Below, one piece after another: positions 24,854-32,728 of a stretch of DNA of 64,000 bases; the stretch's first letter is position 1; every line of letters starts with the position of its first letter. The stretch is from Aquamicrobium sp. (GTDB lineage: Bacteria > Pseudomonadota > Alphaproteobacteria > Rhizobiales > Rhizobiaceae): NCBI RefSeq assembly GCF_023954335.1, contig NZ_JAMLIE010000001.1, forward strand, positions 1,860,001 through 1,924,000. Direction: 5' to 3'. The notes under the pieces were generated by a model, which did not search any database, was not told the origin of the DNA, and worked only from the letters and a program-made list of their open reading frames with translations. The position numbers and the translations under genes are program-made.

Positions 24854-25850
24854 TCGCCACCACCGTCTCCACCGGCTCCCGCGCCGGCGCCAGCGAAAAT
24901 TCCAGCATCATCGGCAGGTGGTCCGAGCCGACGTCCTCGAGCGTCGTGGGCTCGCCCGCCACGATCCCGCCCTTCACCATGATGTTGTCGATCGGCAGGC
25001 CGATCCAGCCGATCAGCGCCGCCGGCAGCCGCCGGTCGAGCCATGTCGGACCGGCGCCGCGCAGGATGCGCGCATCGGCGGCCGCGGCGAGGCGGCGTGC
25101 TGCGTGGCTCCACGGCACCGCGTTGAGGTCGCCGGCGATGATGGCGCTCTCGCCGACCTCGCCCAGCAGCGGCTCCAGCCGCGGGATCTGCCACGGCTGC
25201 TCGAACGGCCACGGCCAGCCCATGTGCAGCGCGACGATCTCGATCCCCCGCCCGCCGAAATCGACGCTGGCATGGGCGAACGCGCCGCGATTGCCGCAGG
25301 AGGGGGGCGAGCCCTCGACGAACGGCCGCCGCGACAGGATCGCCGCCCCGCCGATGAAGGTCGGGCGCTCGCAGACGATCCGGTAGGGATAGGCCGCCTC
25401 GATCAGCGCAAGCCTTGCCGCCCACGGCTCCGATACCTCGGTCAGGGTGATCGCGTCCGGCCGCGTGCGGCCGACCAGCGAAAGGAACGCCTCGGGCGTG
25501 GCGTTGTCGTAGCGCAAATTGAGGTGCATCAGCCGGTAGGTGGCGCGGCCGGCCTCGGCCTCGGCAATCTCGACGCCGGGAGGAAAGAGAACCGTCTGGA
25601 TCGGCGCGGCGAGGCCGAGCGCCAGCGCGAACAGCGCCTCGGCGCGAAAGCGCAGGGCAGCGAGCGCCGGCACGAGCAGGAGGAGCAGCGCGGCGAAATG
25701 CAGCCGCAGATGCGAGAACGAATCGAAGGCGAAATGCAGCCGGCCGAGATAGCCGAAGGTCAGCGCCGCCCCGAGGCCGGCAACGGCGGCGAGCGCGAGG
25801 AGCCGGAGAGCCAGCGCGCCGCGCCGGGGATGCTGCGGATCCGGGTTCAC
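24843..25850 (-). CDS. Endonuclease/exonuclease/phosphatase-fold membrane protein
   Basis: 335 residues. Three N-terminal membrane helices (about 14-35, 44-64, 68-90) precede an EEP catalytic domain: HLNLRYDN (metal/Asn), TLTEVS (catalytic Glu), GDLNAVPWS (Asp-Asn pair), IDNIMVKG, and the terminal SDHLPMML with catalytic His. The architecture is that of membrane-anchored EEP proteins with a periplasmic hydrolase domain; the substrate could be nucleic acid or a phospho-compound. The last residues (NSE and stop) are encoded by the heptad repeat, so the original 3' end was replaced or trimmed. Confidence 0.85.
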   Translation of the reverse strand: MNPDPQHPRRGALALRLLALAAVAGLGAALTFGYLGRLHFAFDSFSHLRLHFAALLLLLVPALAALRFRAEALFALALGLAAPIQTVLFPPGVEIAEAEAGRATYRLMHLNLRYDNATPEAFLSLVGRTRPDAITLTEVSEPWAARLALIEAAYPYRIVCERPTFIGGAAILSRRPFVEGSPPSCGNRGAFAHASVDFGGRGIEIVALHMGWPWPFEQPWQIPRLEPLLGEVGESAIIAGDLNAVPWSHAARRLAAAADARILRGAGPTWLDRRLPAALIGWIGLPIDNIMVKGGIVAGEPTTLEDVGSDHLPMMLEFSLAPAREPVETVVANSE

Positions 25851-25860
25851 GCCCTCTGCC

Positions 25861-27363
25861 CTACTGGAACGCGGTTTCGGAGAAGCTGCGCAGCTTGCGC
25901 GAATGCAGCCGCTCGGTCGGCATCGCGGCCAACTTCTCCAGCGCCCTTATGCCGATGGTGAGGTGCTGCGCCACCTGCCGCTTGTAGAAGTCGCTGGCCA
26001 TGCCCGGCAGCTTGAGCTCGCCGTGCAGCGGCTTGTCGGAGACGCATAGCAGCGTGCCGTAGGGCACACGGAAGCGGAAGCCGTTGGCGGCGATGGTCGC
26101 CGATTCCATGTCGAGCGCGATGGCGCGGCTCTGCGACAGCCGCTGCACCGGCCCGCGCTGGTCGCGCAGCTCCCAGTTGCGGTTGTCGATGGTGGCGACG
26201 GTGCCGGTGCGCATGATGCGCTTCAGGTCGTAGCCGTCGAGCCCGGTCACCTCGGCCACCGCCTCCTGCAAGGCCACCTGGATCTCGGCCAGCGCCGGGA
26301 TCGGCACCCACACCGGCAGGTCGTCGTCGAGAACGTGGTCCTCGCGCACATAGGCGTGCGCCAGCACGTAGTCGCCCAGCGCCTGCGTGTTGCGCAGGCC
26401 GGCGCAATGGCCAAGCATCAGCCAGGCATGGGGCCGGAGCACCGCGATGTGGTCGGTGATGGTCTTGGCGTTGGAGGGGCCGACGCCGATATTGACCATG
26501 GTGATGCCGGCATGGCCGGCCTTCGTCAGGTGATAGGCCGGCATCTGCGGCATGCGCGGCGGCACCGCGCCATCCGAGGGCTCGTTGTCGCCGGCGCGGG
26601 TGACGAGGTTGCCGGGCTCGACGAAGGCGTCGTATCCGCCGCCGCCCCCGGCCATCAGGCCGCGCGCATGGGCGCAGAACTCGTCGATGTAGAACTGGTA
26701 GTTGGTGAACAGCACGTAATTCTGGAAATGGTGCGGGCTGGTCGCGGTGTAGTGCGACAGCCGATGAAGCGAATAGTCGATGCGCTGGGCGGTGAAGGGG
26801 CCGAGCGGCATGGCCTCGCCCGGCACCGGCTCGTAGGTGCCGTTGGCGATCTGGTCGTCGGTGCCGTTCAAGTCCGGCACGTCGAACAGGTCGCGCAGCG
26901 GCCGCGTGATGCTGTCCGCCATCGCGGCGTCGACATAGGTGCCCTCGAGGAAGGCGAAGTGCAGCGGGATCGGCGTTTCCGATTCACCCACCGTCACCGG
27001 CACGCCGTGGTTGCGGATGAGGAGCCGCAACTGGTCCTGAAGGTAGCTCTCGAACAGGTCCGGCCGGGTGATGGTGGTGGCGTAGCGGCCGGGCTCCGGC
27101 AGGTGGCCGTAGGCGAGGCGGGAATCGATGCGGCTGAACGAGGCGGTGGCGATGCCGATCTCGGGATAGAAGGCGCGGTAGCGTTCCTGCCGGTCCACCC
27201 CGTCGGCCAGCGCGGCGAACGCATCGCGCAGGAACCCGGTGTTGCGCGCGTAAAGGCCCTTCAGCGCCGCCACCGCCTCGCCGGCGTTGGTGAAGCTCTG
27301 GCGGGGAAACGGCTCGGGCGTCGAGATCGTCTCGATGGCGTCGTGGCGGATTCGCTTTTCCAT
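25861..27363 (-). CDS. amn: AMP nucleosidase
   Basis: 500 residues. The N-terminal amn-specific domain and the nucleoside phosphorylase-like C-terminal domain are present, with MVNIGVGPSNAKTITDHIAVLRP, MLGHCAGLRN and the DMESATIAANGFRFRVPYGT segment that holds the base- and ribose-binding Met-Glu-Ser. It hydrolyses AMP to adenine and ribose 5-phosphate in the cytoplasm. It lies 10 bp from the start of the EEP gene on the same strand, so they may be cotranscribed. Family length. Confidence 0.93.
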   Translation of the reverse strand: MEKRIRHDAIETISTPEPFPRQSFTNAGEAVAALKGLYARNTGFLRDAFAALADGVDRQERYRAFYPEIGIATASFSRIDSRLAYGHLPEPGRYATTITRPDLFESYLQDQLRLLIRNHGVPVTVGESETPIPLHFAFLEGTYVDAAMADSITRPLRDLFDVPDLNGTDDQIANGTYEPVPGEAMPLGPFTAQRIDYSLHRLSHYTATSPHHFQNYVLFTNYQFYIDEFCAHARGLMAGGGGGYDAFVEPGNLVTRAGDNEPSDGAVPPRMPQMPAYHLTKAGHAGITMVNIGVGPSNAKTITDHIAVLRPHAWLMLGHCAGLRNTQALGDYVLAHAYVREDHVLDDDLPVWVPIPALAEIQVALQEAVAEVTGLDGYDLKRIMRTGTVATIDNRNWELRDQRGPVQRLSQSRAIALDMESATIAANGFRFRVPYGTLLCVSDKPLHGELKLPGMASDFYKRQVAQHLTIGIRALEKLAAMPTERLHSRKLRSFSETAFQ

Positions 27364-27436
27364 GGCCCATCATAATGGGTTGCCGCCGATGTTTCGAGGG
27401 GCGGCCGGCGTCCCGACCGCGCCCCTGACGAAGCGC

Positions 27437-27631
27437 TTACCCGCGCTGCAGGCCGACGACGAGCACGATCCCTGCGCCGCTGGCGAGCTTGCGGTTGTCC
27501 TCGATGAGGCTGTCGGCGCCGGCCTGGACCGACTGCATCGCCATGAGCGGGGCGAACAGCGCCGCCATCAGGAAGGCGAAGCGGGGCAGGGCGGCGGCGA
27601 TGTCGGAGCGGGTGTGGGTGCGGCGTGTCAT
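27437..27631 (-). CDS. Small membrane protein of unknown function
   Basis: 64 residues. A basic N-terminus (MTRRTHTRSD), a hydrophobic segment (about 14-36) and a second weaker hydrophobic C-terminal stretch (ASGAGIVLVVGLQ) are separated by a polar loop with QSVQAGADSLIEDN. GGAGG lies at ideal distance before ATG 27631. It starts 12 bp after the preceding tiny gene on the same strand, so the two form an operon. No family recognised. Confidence 0.6.
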   Translation of the reverse strand: MTRRTHTRSDIAAALPRFAFLMAALFAPLMAMQSVQAGADSLIEDNRKLASGAGIVLVVGLQRG

Positions 27632-27643
27632 GATATGGCCTCC

Positions 27644-27808
27644 TCAGCGCCGCAGGCCGGTCGCGCAGCCGGCGAAGGTCGTGTCGCAGAACTGGTAGAC
27701 GACGCCATGGTCGCGGCCGGTGCGGCTCTTCTCGGCGACGAGGACCGACAGTCCCATGCCGAAGATGCTGATGAGCAGGCACACGATGGTGAAGCGGCGG
27801 GCGAGCAT
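27644..27808 (-). CDS. 54-residue single-helix membrane protein with C-x2-T-x2-G-C-A tail
   Basis: The gene is short but well supported: AAGGAGA precedes ATG 27808, the reading frame is MLARRFTIVCLLISIFGMG followed by VLVAEK, and it is coupled to the next small gene. One membrane helix (about 5-25) is followed by a short periplasmic or cytoplasmic tail ending in QFCDTTFAGCATGLRR. The paired cysteines and the C-x-x-T-x-x-G-C-A pattern recur in the unlinked small protein at 49777-49935. Function unknown. Confidence 0.6.
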   Translation of the reverse strand: MLARRFTIVCLLISIFGMGLSVLVAEKSRTGRDHGVVYQFCDTTFAGCATGLRR

Positions 27809-27975
27809 CGGGTCGGTCTCCTTCGTTTATGGCGAAAGGATGCCCGAGCGTGGCTGAACCATGGCTGAGAGGACCGTTCATGTGCGGTTCAATGACCTTA
27901 ACAGGAGCTTAAGCCGGTTTCATTGGCGCTTGCCGTGCGGCTGTGCTTTGCTCGCCGGAGCAATGGAGACACCGC

Positions 27976-28695
27976 ATGACCGCCCAGACCGCCCCCATCG
28001 AGCTCTACTACTGGCCGACCCCGAACGGCTGGAAGATCAGCATCATGCTGGAGGAACTCGCCGTCCCGTATGAGGTGAAATACGTCAATATCGGCGCGGG
28101 CGAGCAATTCGAGCCGTCCTTCCTGAAGATCGCGCCCAACAACCGCATGCCGGCGATCATCGATCCCGAAGGGCCCTCCTCCGACGGAAAATGGGGCCGC
28201 TCACCCATCTCGGTCTTCGAGTCGGGCGCGATCCTGCAATATCTCGGCCGCAAGTTCGGCCGTTTCTATCCGGCGGACGAGCGGTCCCGCGTCGAGGTCG
28301 ACCAGTGGCTGTTCTGGCAGATGGGCGGGCTGGGGCCGATGGCCGGGCAGGCGCATCATTTCCGGCAATATGCGCCAGAGAAGGTTCCCTACGCCATCGA
28401 GCGCTACACCAACGAGGTCAACCGGCTCTACGGGGTGATGAACCGGCGCCTCGCCGAGCGCGACTATCTCGCCGGCGACTATTCCATCGCCGACATAGCC
28501 TGCATCGGCTGGGTCAAGCCCTACAGGAACCAGGGCCAGGACCTCGACGACTTCCCCAACCTGAAGCGCTGGTTCGAGACGGTCCTCGCGCGCCCCGCGG
28601 TGGAACGCGGCTGCGCCGTCGGCAACGAGCACCGGAAGAACCTCGCCGACGACAAGGAAGCGCAAAAGGTGCTGTTCGGCCAGAAGGCGAGGTGA
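27976..28695 (+). CDS. Glutathione S-transferase, YfcG/YghU (Ure2p-like) type
   Basis: 239 residues. Thioredoxin-like N-terminal domain with YYWPTPNGWKISIMLEEL (the Thr/Asn of the TPNG loop replaces a catalytic Ser/Tyr in this nu-class group), the cis-Pro motif NNRMPAI and glutathione-binding ESGAILQYLGRKF; an all-helical C-terminal domain starts near residue 105. Relatives act as disulfide-bond oxidoreductases with two glutathiones. ATG 27976 has GGAGA upstream; a Lys/Ala-rich C-terminus ends 8 bp before the heptad repeat. Confidence 0.88.
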   Translation: MTAQTAPIELYYWPTPNGWKISIMLEELAVPYEVKYVNIGAGEQFEPSFLKIAPNNRMPAIIDPEGPSSDGKWGRSPISVFESGAILQYLGRKFGRFYPADERSRVEVDQWLFWQMGGLGPMAGQAHHFRQYAPEKVPYAIERYTNEVNRLYGVMNRRLAERDYLAGDYSIADIACIGWVKPYRNQGQDLDDFPNLKRWFETVLARPAVERGCAVGNEHRKNLADDKEAQKVLFGQKAR

Positions 28696-28703
28696 AGAGG
28701 AAA

Positions 28704-28804
28704 GCGAATAGGGAGTAGCGAATAGCGAATAGGGGGCCGACCGAAACGCCGGCACTGTCCCGTTGGCTATCTGCTATTCGCTATTCGCTACTCCCTATTC
28801 GCTC
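28704..28804. repeat. Heptad (TAGNGAR) inverted repeat, locus 3
   Basis: Left arm 28704-28736: GCGAA, TAGGGAG, TAGCGAA, TAGCGAA, TAGGGGG. Right arm 28767-28804 read on the minus strand: GAGCGAA, TAGGGAG, TAGCGAA, TAGCGAA, TAGCAGA, TAG. 28704-28732 and 28775-28803 are a perfect 29-bp inverted repeat around a 42-base spacer. It starts 8 bp after the GST stop and ends 5 bp before the stop of the convergent DUF2147 gene. It uses the TAGCGAA/TAGGGAG flavour rather than TAGTGAG. Confidence 0.9.
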
Positions 28805-28809
28805 TTTTC

Positions 28810-29151
28810 CTACTGCCGCTTCCAGTTCTGCGTCTTGCAGAAGACCACCGCGACGCAGCCTTGCATGGCGAGGCTGTTGCCCTTGAGCGTGGCGTTGCCC
28901 GAATAGGTCTTGTCGTCGGCGGGGTCGGTGATCGTGCCCTTGTACTTGCCGTTGCCGGCGCTGCTCATCTGGCCGATGCGCTTGCCCTTGTGCTTGCCGG
29001 TGCGCAGCGTGATCGAGAAACCGCTGCCGGCGGCGGCGATCTGCGCGGTCTCGCCGCTGTCGGTTTTCCAGTTGCCGACGATATTGTCGGCGTAGGCCGA
29101 TCCGGCCATCATCGCCATCGCTGCGGTGGCCAGCATGATCGAACGAAGCAT
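28810..29151 (-). CDS. DUF2147-family secreted protein
   Basis: 113 residues. A signal peptide (about 1-22, ending SAYA) is followed by the family start DNIVGNWKTDSGE, the KGKRIGQMS and DPADDKTYSGNATLKGN segments and a C-terminal CVAVVFCKTQNWKR with two cysteines. Members are short periplasmic beta proteins of unknown function. The start at 29151 gives a proper leader and has GGAGGAGACT upstream; a longer reading lacks one. A TTACG-type palindrome lies about 50 bp upstream. Confidence 0.82.
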   Translation of the reverse strand: MLRSIMLATAAMAMMAGSAYADNIVGNWKTDSGETAQIAAAGSGFSITLRTGKHKGKRIGQMSSAGNGKYKGTITDPADDKTYSGNATLKGNSLAMQGCVAVVFCKTQNWKRQ

Positions 29152-29200
29152 AGTCTCCTCCAGTCGGCCCGGTTGACGCTTCGCAGGGGCCGAAGCTGCG

Positions 29201-29216
29201 TTTACGAAAACGTAAG
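29201..29216. promoter_or_regulatory. TTACG-AAAA-CGTAA palindrome upstream of the DUF2147 gene
   Basis: Arms TTACG (29202-29206) and CGTAA (29211-29215) are separated by AAAA. It resembles in sequence and size the palindrome before etfD (22855-22870), so one regulator could read both. Low-confidence candidate. Confidence 0.35.
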
Positions 29217-29600
29217 CGTAATCCGGAATGCGGCGGCGCGAAAGCCCCCTCATGCAGGGCCTGCACAGCCGGGGCGATGGCTGCCCGCTGATGGCGTATC
29301 GATCCCCGACGGGTCATTCCCGGCTTGTTTCGTGCCGATGCCAGTCTTTTGCGTGGTTAGCGGAGTCTTGCCGCGGTCAGTGCGGATTTTATCTGCATTT
29401 TCTTCGAATCCCTTGGAATCCGCGCGCTTGCATCGTTAATGAATTTCGGGATTTACCTCTTGTTTTAATTTTGTTTTCTTCAAATTAAGCACGCCATTTA
29501 ACGACGGATTCAAGGCTCCCCGCCATTCTTAGACCCATAGACGGCAACGACCGGACAGGCCGAAACAACGGCTCTCGGGACTGAAACAGGGGATGTGAAA
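29217..29600. other. Intergenic region with an AT-rich patch before the Sel1 gene
   Basis: No gene or RNA is recognisable. From about 29390 to 29510 the composition turns clearly AT-rich (runs such as TTTTAATTTTGTTTTC), unlike the surrounding sequence, and probably holds the promoter of the Sel1 gene. Confidence 0.45.
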
Positions 29601-29858
29601 ATGGCTCGTTTCGAAATGCACGACGCCGGCATCGGCGCCAACGCCCAGGCGGAAATCCTGTTCGAGCTGGGCATGATGTACGCAACCGGCCGCGACTGCG
29701 ACGTCGACCTGATCGCCGCGCACAAGTGGTTCAACATTGCCGCGATCAAGGGCTCTGCACGGGCCGCGGAACTCAGGGCCGAGCTCTCGGCGACGATGAG
29801 CAAGCCGGAGATCGCCAAGGCCCTGCGCGAGGCGCGCGAGTGGATGACGGTTCACTGA
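29601..29858 (+). CDS. Single Sel1-repeat protein
   Basis: 85 residues. One Sel1-like helical repeat is visible (ILFELGMMYATGRDCDVDLIAAHKWFNIAAIKG: the LG-Y-G-D-A--W-AA pattern), then a charged amphipathic helix (ARAAELRAELSATMSKPEIAKALREAREW). No signal peptide, so probably cytoplasmic and involved in protein-protein contacts. ATG 29601 follows AGGGG; a GTG six bases earlier is possible. Short proteins of this form are common in Rhizobiales; role unknown. Confidence 0.75.
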   Translation: MARFEMHDAGIGANAQAEILFELGMMYATGRDCDVDLIAAHKWFNIAAIKGSARAAELRAELSATMSKPEIAKALREAREWMTVH

Positions 29859-29945
29859 GCCGGGCTGCCGGACGACGGATTACGACGACGGAATTACACA
29901 GGGAAGGCGACAAGGCGGAACAACCGCCGCGACTTCACAGGGGCG

Positions 29946-29984
29946 AAAAGGCCGCGACCGGAGGAAACAGCCGGCGCGGCCTTT
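29946..29984. terminator. Bidirectional terminator between the Sel1 and YitT genes
   Basis: Stem AAAGGCCGCG (29947-29956) pairs with CGCGGCCTTT (29975-29984), with CCGG/CCGG pairing inside. On the minus strand the stem runs into TTTT, so it ends the YitT transcript; on the plus strand it ends in TTT. Confidence 0.7.
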
Positions 29985-29990
29985 CCATAT

Positions 29991-30611
29991 TCAGCTTACG
30001 CCGACATAGCGCCCGGGCCGGTGGTTGAGCGCGAGGACGAGGTTGATGGCGAGCGCGCCGAGGAGCGACAGCGCCACCTTCTCTGCCGGCACCACGAACA
30101 GGCCGCCGAGCAGGATCGCCGCGTCGATGCCGAGCTGGACATAGCCGGCGCGCAGGCCGAACCGCTCCTGAAGGAAGAGGACGAGGATGTTGACCCCGCC
30201 GAGGCTGGCGCGATGGCGGAACAGGATCAAGAGGCCGACGCCGATGATCGTGCCGCCGATCAGTGCCGCATAGAGCGGGTCGAGCCGCGAGAAGCCGATC
30301 CAGTGTCCCGTCTGGCTGGCGAGCAGCGACACCAGCAGCACGGCACAGAAGGTCCGCAGCGTGAACTTCCAGCCCATTTGCATCAGCGCCAGCACGTAGA
30401 ACGGCAGGTTGAGGACGAAGAACACCGGCGCGAAGGGCAGGCCGCTGGCATACTGGACGAGAAGCGCCAGCCCGGCCGTGCTGCCGGTCAGCAGCGTCGC
30501 CTGCGCATAGATCGTGAGGCCGAGGGCAACGAGCGCCGTGCCGACGAGCAGCGCCAGCGCGTCCTCGTAGGGCCGGTGGGGAGAGGAGGGCGGAAATTGC
30601 GCCTGCGTCAC
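29991..30611 (-). CDS. YitT-family membrane protein
   Basis: 206 residues from GTG 30611 (GCGAGG upstream); an ATG at 30671 would add a Cys-rich, signal-less extension. About five membrane helices; family features are LLTGSTAGLALLVQYASG near the start and the ASLGGVNILVLFLQERFG segment about two thirds in. YitT proteins are conserved inner-membrane proteins of unknown substrate. The DUF2179 C-terminal domain of longer Firmicute members is absent, as usual in proteobacteria. Confidence 0.82.
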   Translation of the reverse strand: MTQAQFPPSSPHRPYEDALALLVGTALVALGLTIYAQATLLTGSTAGLALLVQYASGLPFAPVFFVLNLPFYVLALMQMGWKFTLRTFCAVLLVSLLASQTGHWIGFSRLDPLYAALIGGTIIGVGLLILFRHRASLGGVNILVLFLQERFGLRAGYVQLGIDAAILLGGLFVVPAEKVALSLLGALAINLVLALNHRPGRYVGVS

Positions 30612-30699
30612 GACGGGCTGCCTCGCTGTTGCCGCGATGCAGCATGTGCGCGCTTTTCCCGCGCCGTGCAAGCCGTATGGGAGGCCGGCTATCCGGCAG

Positions 30700-31425
30700 T
30701 CAGGCGGTTTCGCCGATGGCGGGCATCGTCACCCGGTGGCTCTTGTCTTCCTTCGGCCGTTCGAGCGGCAGCTGCTCGCCCGTGACCATGTGGTAGACCG
30801 TCTCGGCGATGTTGGTGGCGTGGTCGCCGATACGCTCGATGTTCTTGGCGCAGAACAGCAGGTGCGTGCAGGGCGAGATGTTGCGCGGGTCTTCCATCAT
30901 GTAGGTCAGGAGCTCGCGGAACAGCGAGGTGTACATGGCGTCGATCTCGCCGTCGCGGTCGCGCATGAAGGCGATGGAATCGATGGAGCGCGAGGCGTAG
31001 ATGTCGAGCACCTGCTTCAGTTGCGTCAGCGCCAGCGTCGCCAGCGCCTCGATGCCGCGGAACAGCTGCACCGGCTGGCCCGCCTCGGCGATGGCCACCA
31101 CGCGCTTGGCGATGTTCTTGCCGAGATCGCCGACCCGTTCGAGATCGGCCGAGATGCGGACCGCGCCGATGATCTCGCGCAGGTCGTCGGCCATCGGCTG
31201 ACGGCGGGCGATGAGCACGATCGCGTAGTCGTCGATCCAGCGCTCGCCCTCATCGAGCACCACGTCGTCGGCGATGACCTTGCGCGCCAGTGCCGTGTCG
31301 TCGTTGATCAGCGCCGCCACCGCCTCGTCGACCATGCGCTCGGCATGGCCGCCCATGGCGGCGATGCGGTTGCCGAGAACGGCCAGTTCCTCGTCATAGG
31401 CGGTAACGATGTGGCGGGTGTTCAT
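30700..31425 (-). CDS. phoU: Phosphate transport/signalling regulator PhoU
   Basis: 241 residues, two homologous three-helix bundles (about 10-110 and 118-215) with the metal-binding acidic sets of the family (e.g. DLERVGDLGKNIAKRV and KNIERIGDHATNIAE). It restrains PhoR and the Pst transporter when phosphate is plentiful. ATG 31425 gives the family start MNTRHIVTAYDEEL; ATG 31434 adds three residues and neither has a strong RBS. It sits downstream of phoR on the same strand, with no pstSCAB or phoB between or around. Confidence 0.92.
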   Translation of the reverse strand: MNTRHIVTAYDEELAVLGNRIAAMGGHAERMVDEAVAALINDDTALARKVIADDVVLDEGERWIDDYAIVLIARRQPMADDLREIIGAVRISADLERVGDLGKNIAKRVVAIAEAGQPVQLFRGIEALATLALTQLKQVLDIYASRSIDSIAFMRDRDGEIDAMYTSLFRELLTYMMEDPRNISPCTHLLFCAKNIERIGDHATNIAETVYHMVTGEQLPLERPKEDKSHRVTMPAIGETA

Positions 31426-31535
31426 GATTCGCATTGGCCCGAAGCGGTTTTGACGCTGGAATCATAGGCCGCCCGCATGACAGGAACAAGAACGCCCCTC
31501 AGGAATGCCCTTGGGAATGCCCCATGGAACGGGCA

Positions 31536-32597
31536 TCACGGCTCCGGCAGGTAGACGGTGAAGGCCGCGCCTTCGCCGGGGCGCGAGCGCACGGTCAGCC
31601 GGCCCTCGTGGCGGGTCAGGATGTGCTTGACGATGGCGAGGCCGAGGCCGGTGCCGTTCTTCACCCGGCTCTTCTCGGCGTCGATGCGGTAGAAGCGCTC
31701 GGTGATGCGCGGAATGTGCTCCTCGGCGATGCCCGGCCCGTAGTCGCGGAAGGTGGTGGCGATTTCCGGGTTGGGGCCTTCCTCGACGCGCTCGATCGTG
31801 ATGTCGACGCGTCCGCCCGCCTGCCCGTATTTGCAGGCGTTCTCGAGAAGGTTGACGAAGACCTGGATCAACTCGTCGCGGCTGCCCGAGACGAGCATCG
31901 GTCCGGGCGGGCGGGCGAACACGACCTCGACGCCGTATTCGGCGGCGAGATAGCCGAGCGAGTCGACGACGCTGGCGATGGTGTCGACGAGGTCGAGCTT
32001 CTCGCGCGAGGGCAGATGCGGCTTCATCTCGATGCGCGACAGCGTGAGCAGGTCGTCGATCAGCCGCGCCATGCGCGAGGTCTGCGTCTGCATGATCGCA
32101 AGGAAGCTCTCGCGCGCCTTCTCGTCGTTGCGCGCCGGCCCACGCAGCGTCTCGATGAAGCCCGAGATCGAGGCGAGCGGCGTGCGCAGCTCGTGGCTGG
32201 CATTGGCGATGAAGTCGGCGCGCATGCGGTCGATGCGGCGCGTCTCGCTCTGGTCCTTGAAGTGGATCATGTAAAGGCCGCTGCCCGCGCCGAGCGGCGT
32301 GGCGAAGATGCGGAACGCCCGCTCCATCGGCACGCGCTCGCCATAGTCGATGGCCCCGGCGCGTCCTTCCCGCAGGGCGGCGTCCATCAGCCGCTGCATG
32401 TCCGGCGTGCGGAACCTGTGCGTCAGGATCGTGCCCTGCGGGATCGGCCCGAAGAACGAGATCGCCGCCTCGTTGACGTAGCGGACCGCGCCCCTCGCAT
32501 CGACCATCACGATCGGGTCGGGCACCGCCGCGGCGAGGTCGCGCGCCGACAGCCGGTCGAGCGCCTCGTCGTCATACTGGAACTGCACGTGCGGCAT
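31536..32597 (-). CDS. phoR: Phosphate-regulon sensor kinase PhoR
   Basis: 353 residues. A PAS domain (about 20-115) is followed by HisKA with FIANASHELRTPLASISGF and an ATPase domain (NLLENACKYG, RDYGPGIAEEHIPRITERFYRID, GTGLGLAIVKHIL). The FYRID-E-SR motif is characteristic of PhoR. No membrane segment is present at the N-terminus: the usual hydrophobic anchor of PhoR is missing, so this copy is probably soluble or attached through PAS contacts. phoU follows 110 bp downstream. Confidence 0.82.
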   Translation of the reverse strand: MPHVQFQYDDEALDRLSARDLAAAVPDPIVMVDARGAVRYVNEAAISFFGPIPQGTILTHRFRTPDMQRLMDAALREGRAGAIDYGERVPMERAFRIFATPLGAGSGLYMIHFKDQSETRRIDRMRADFIANASHELRTPLASISGFIETLRGPARNDEKARESFLAIMQTQTSRMARLIDDLLTLSRIEMKPHLPSREKLDLVDTIASVVDSLGYLAAEYGVEVVFARPPGPMLVSGSRDELIQVFVNLLENACKYGQAGGRVDITIERVEEGPNPEIATTFRDYGPGIAEEHIPRITERFYRIDAEKSRVKNGTGLGLAIVKHILTRHEGRLTVRSRPGEGAAFTVYLPEP

Positions 32598-32728
32598 GCT
32601 TCACCTCGGGACGGACCGGACCATCCGGCATTGATGCTTAGCCAGCGTTACAGAAATATCTCAGCCGCCGCCCGTCAACGACTTTAACCGGCGCGTCACC
32701 GGCCGCTCCCGCGCGGCCGTCCGTTTCG

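Noticed and set aside
29480..29510. Possible CtrA site TTAA-N-TTAA before the Sel1 gene
   Set aside because: The half-sites are separated by nine bases rather than seven.
31460..31500. Possible Pho box before phoU (CTGTCAT on the minus strand)
   Set aside because: Only one half-site is present; no second CTGTCAT-like half at the required spacing.
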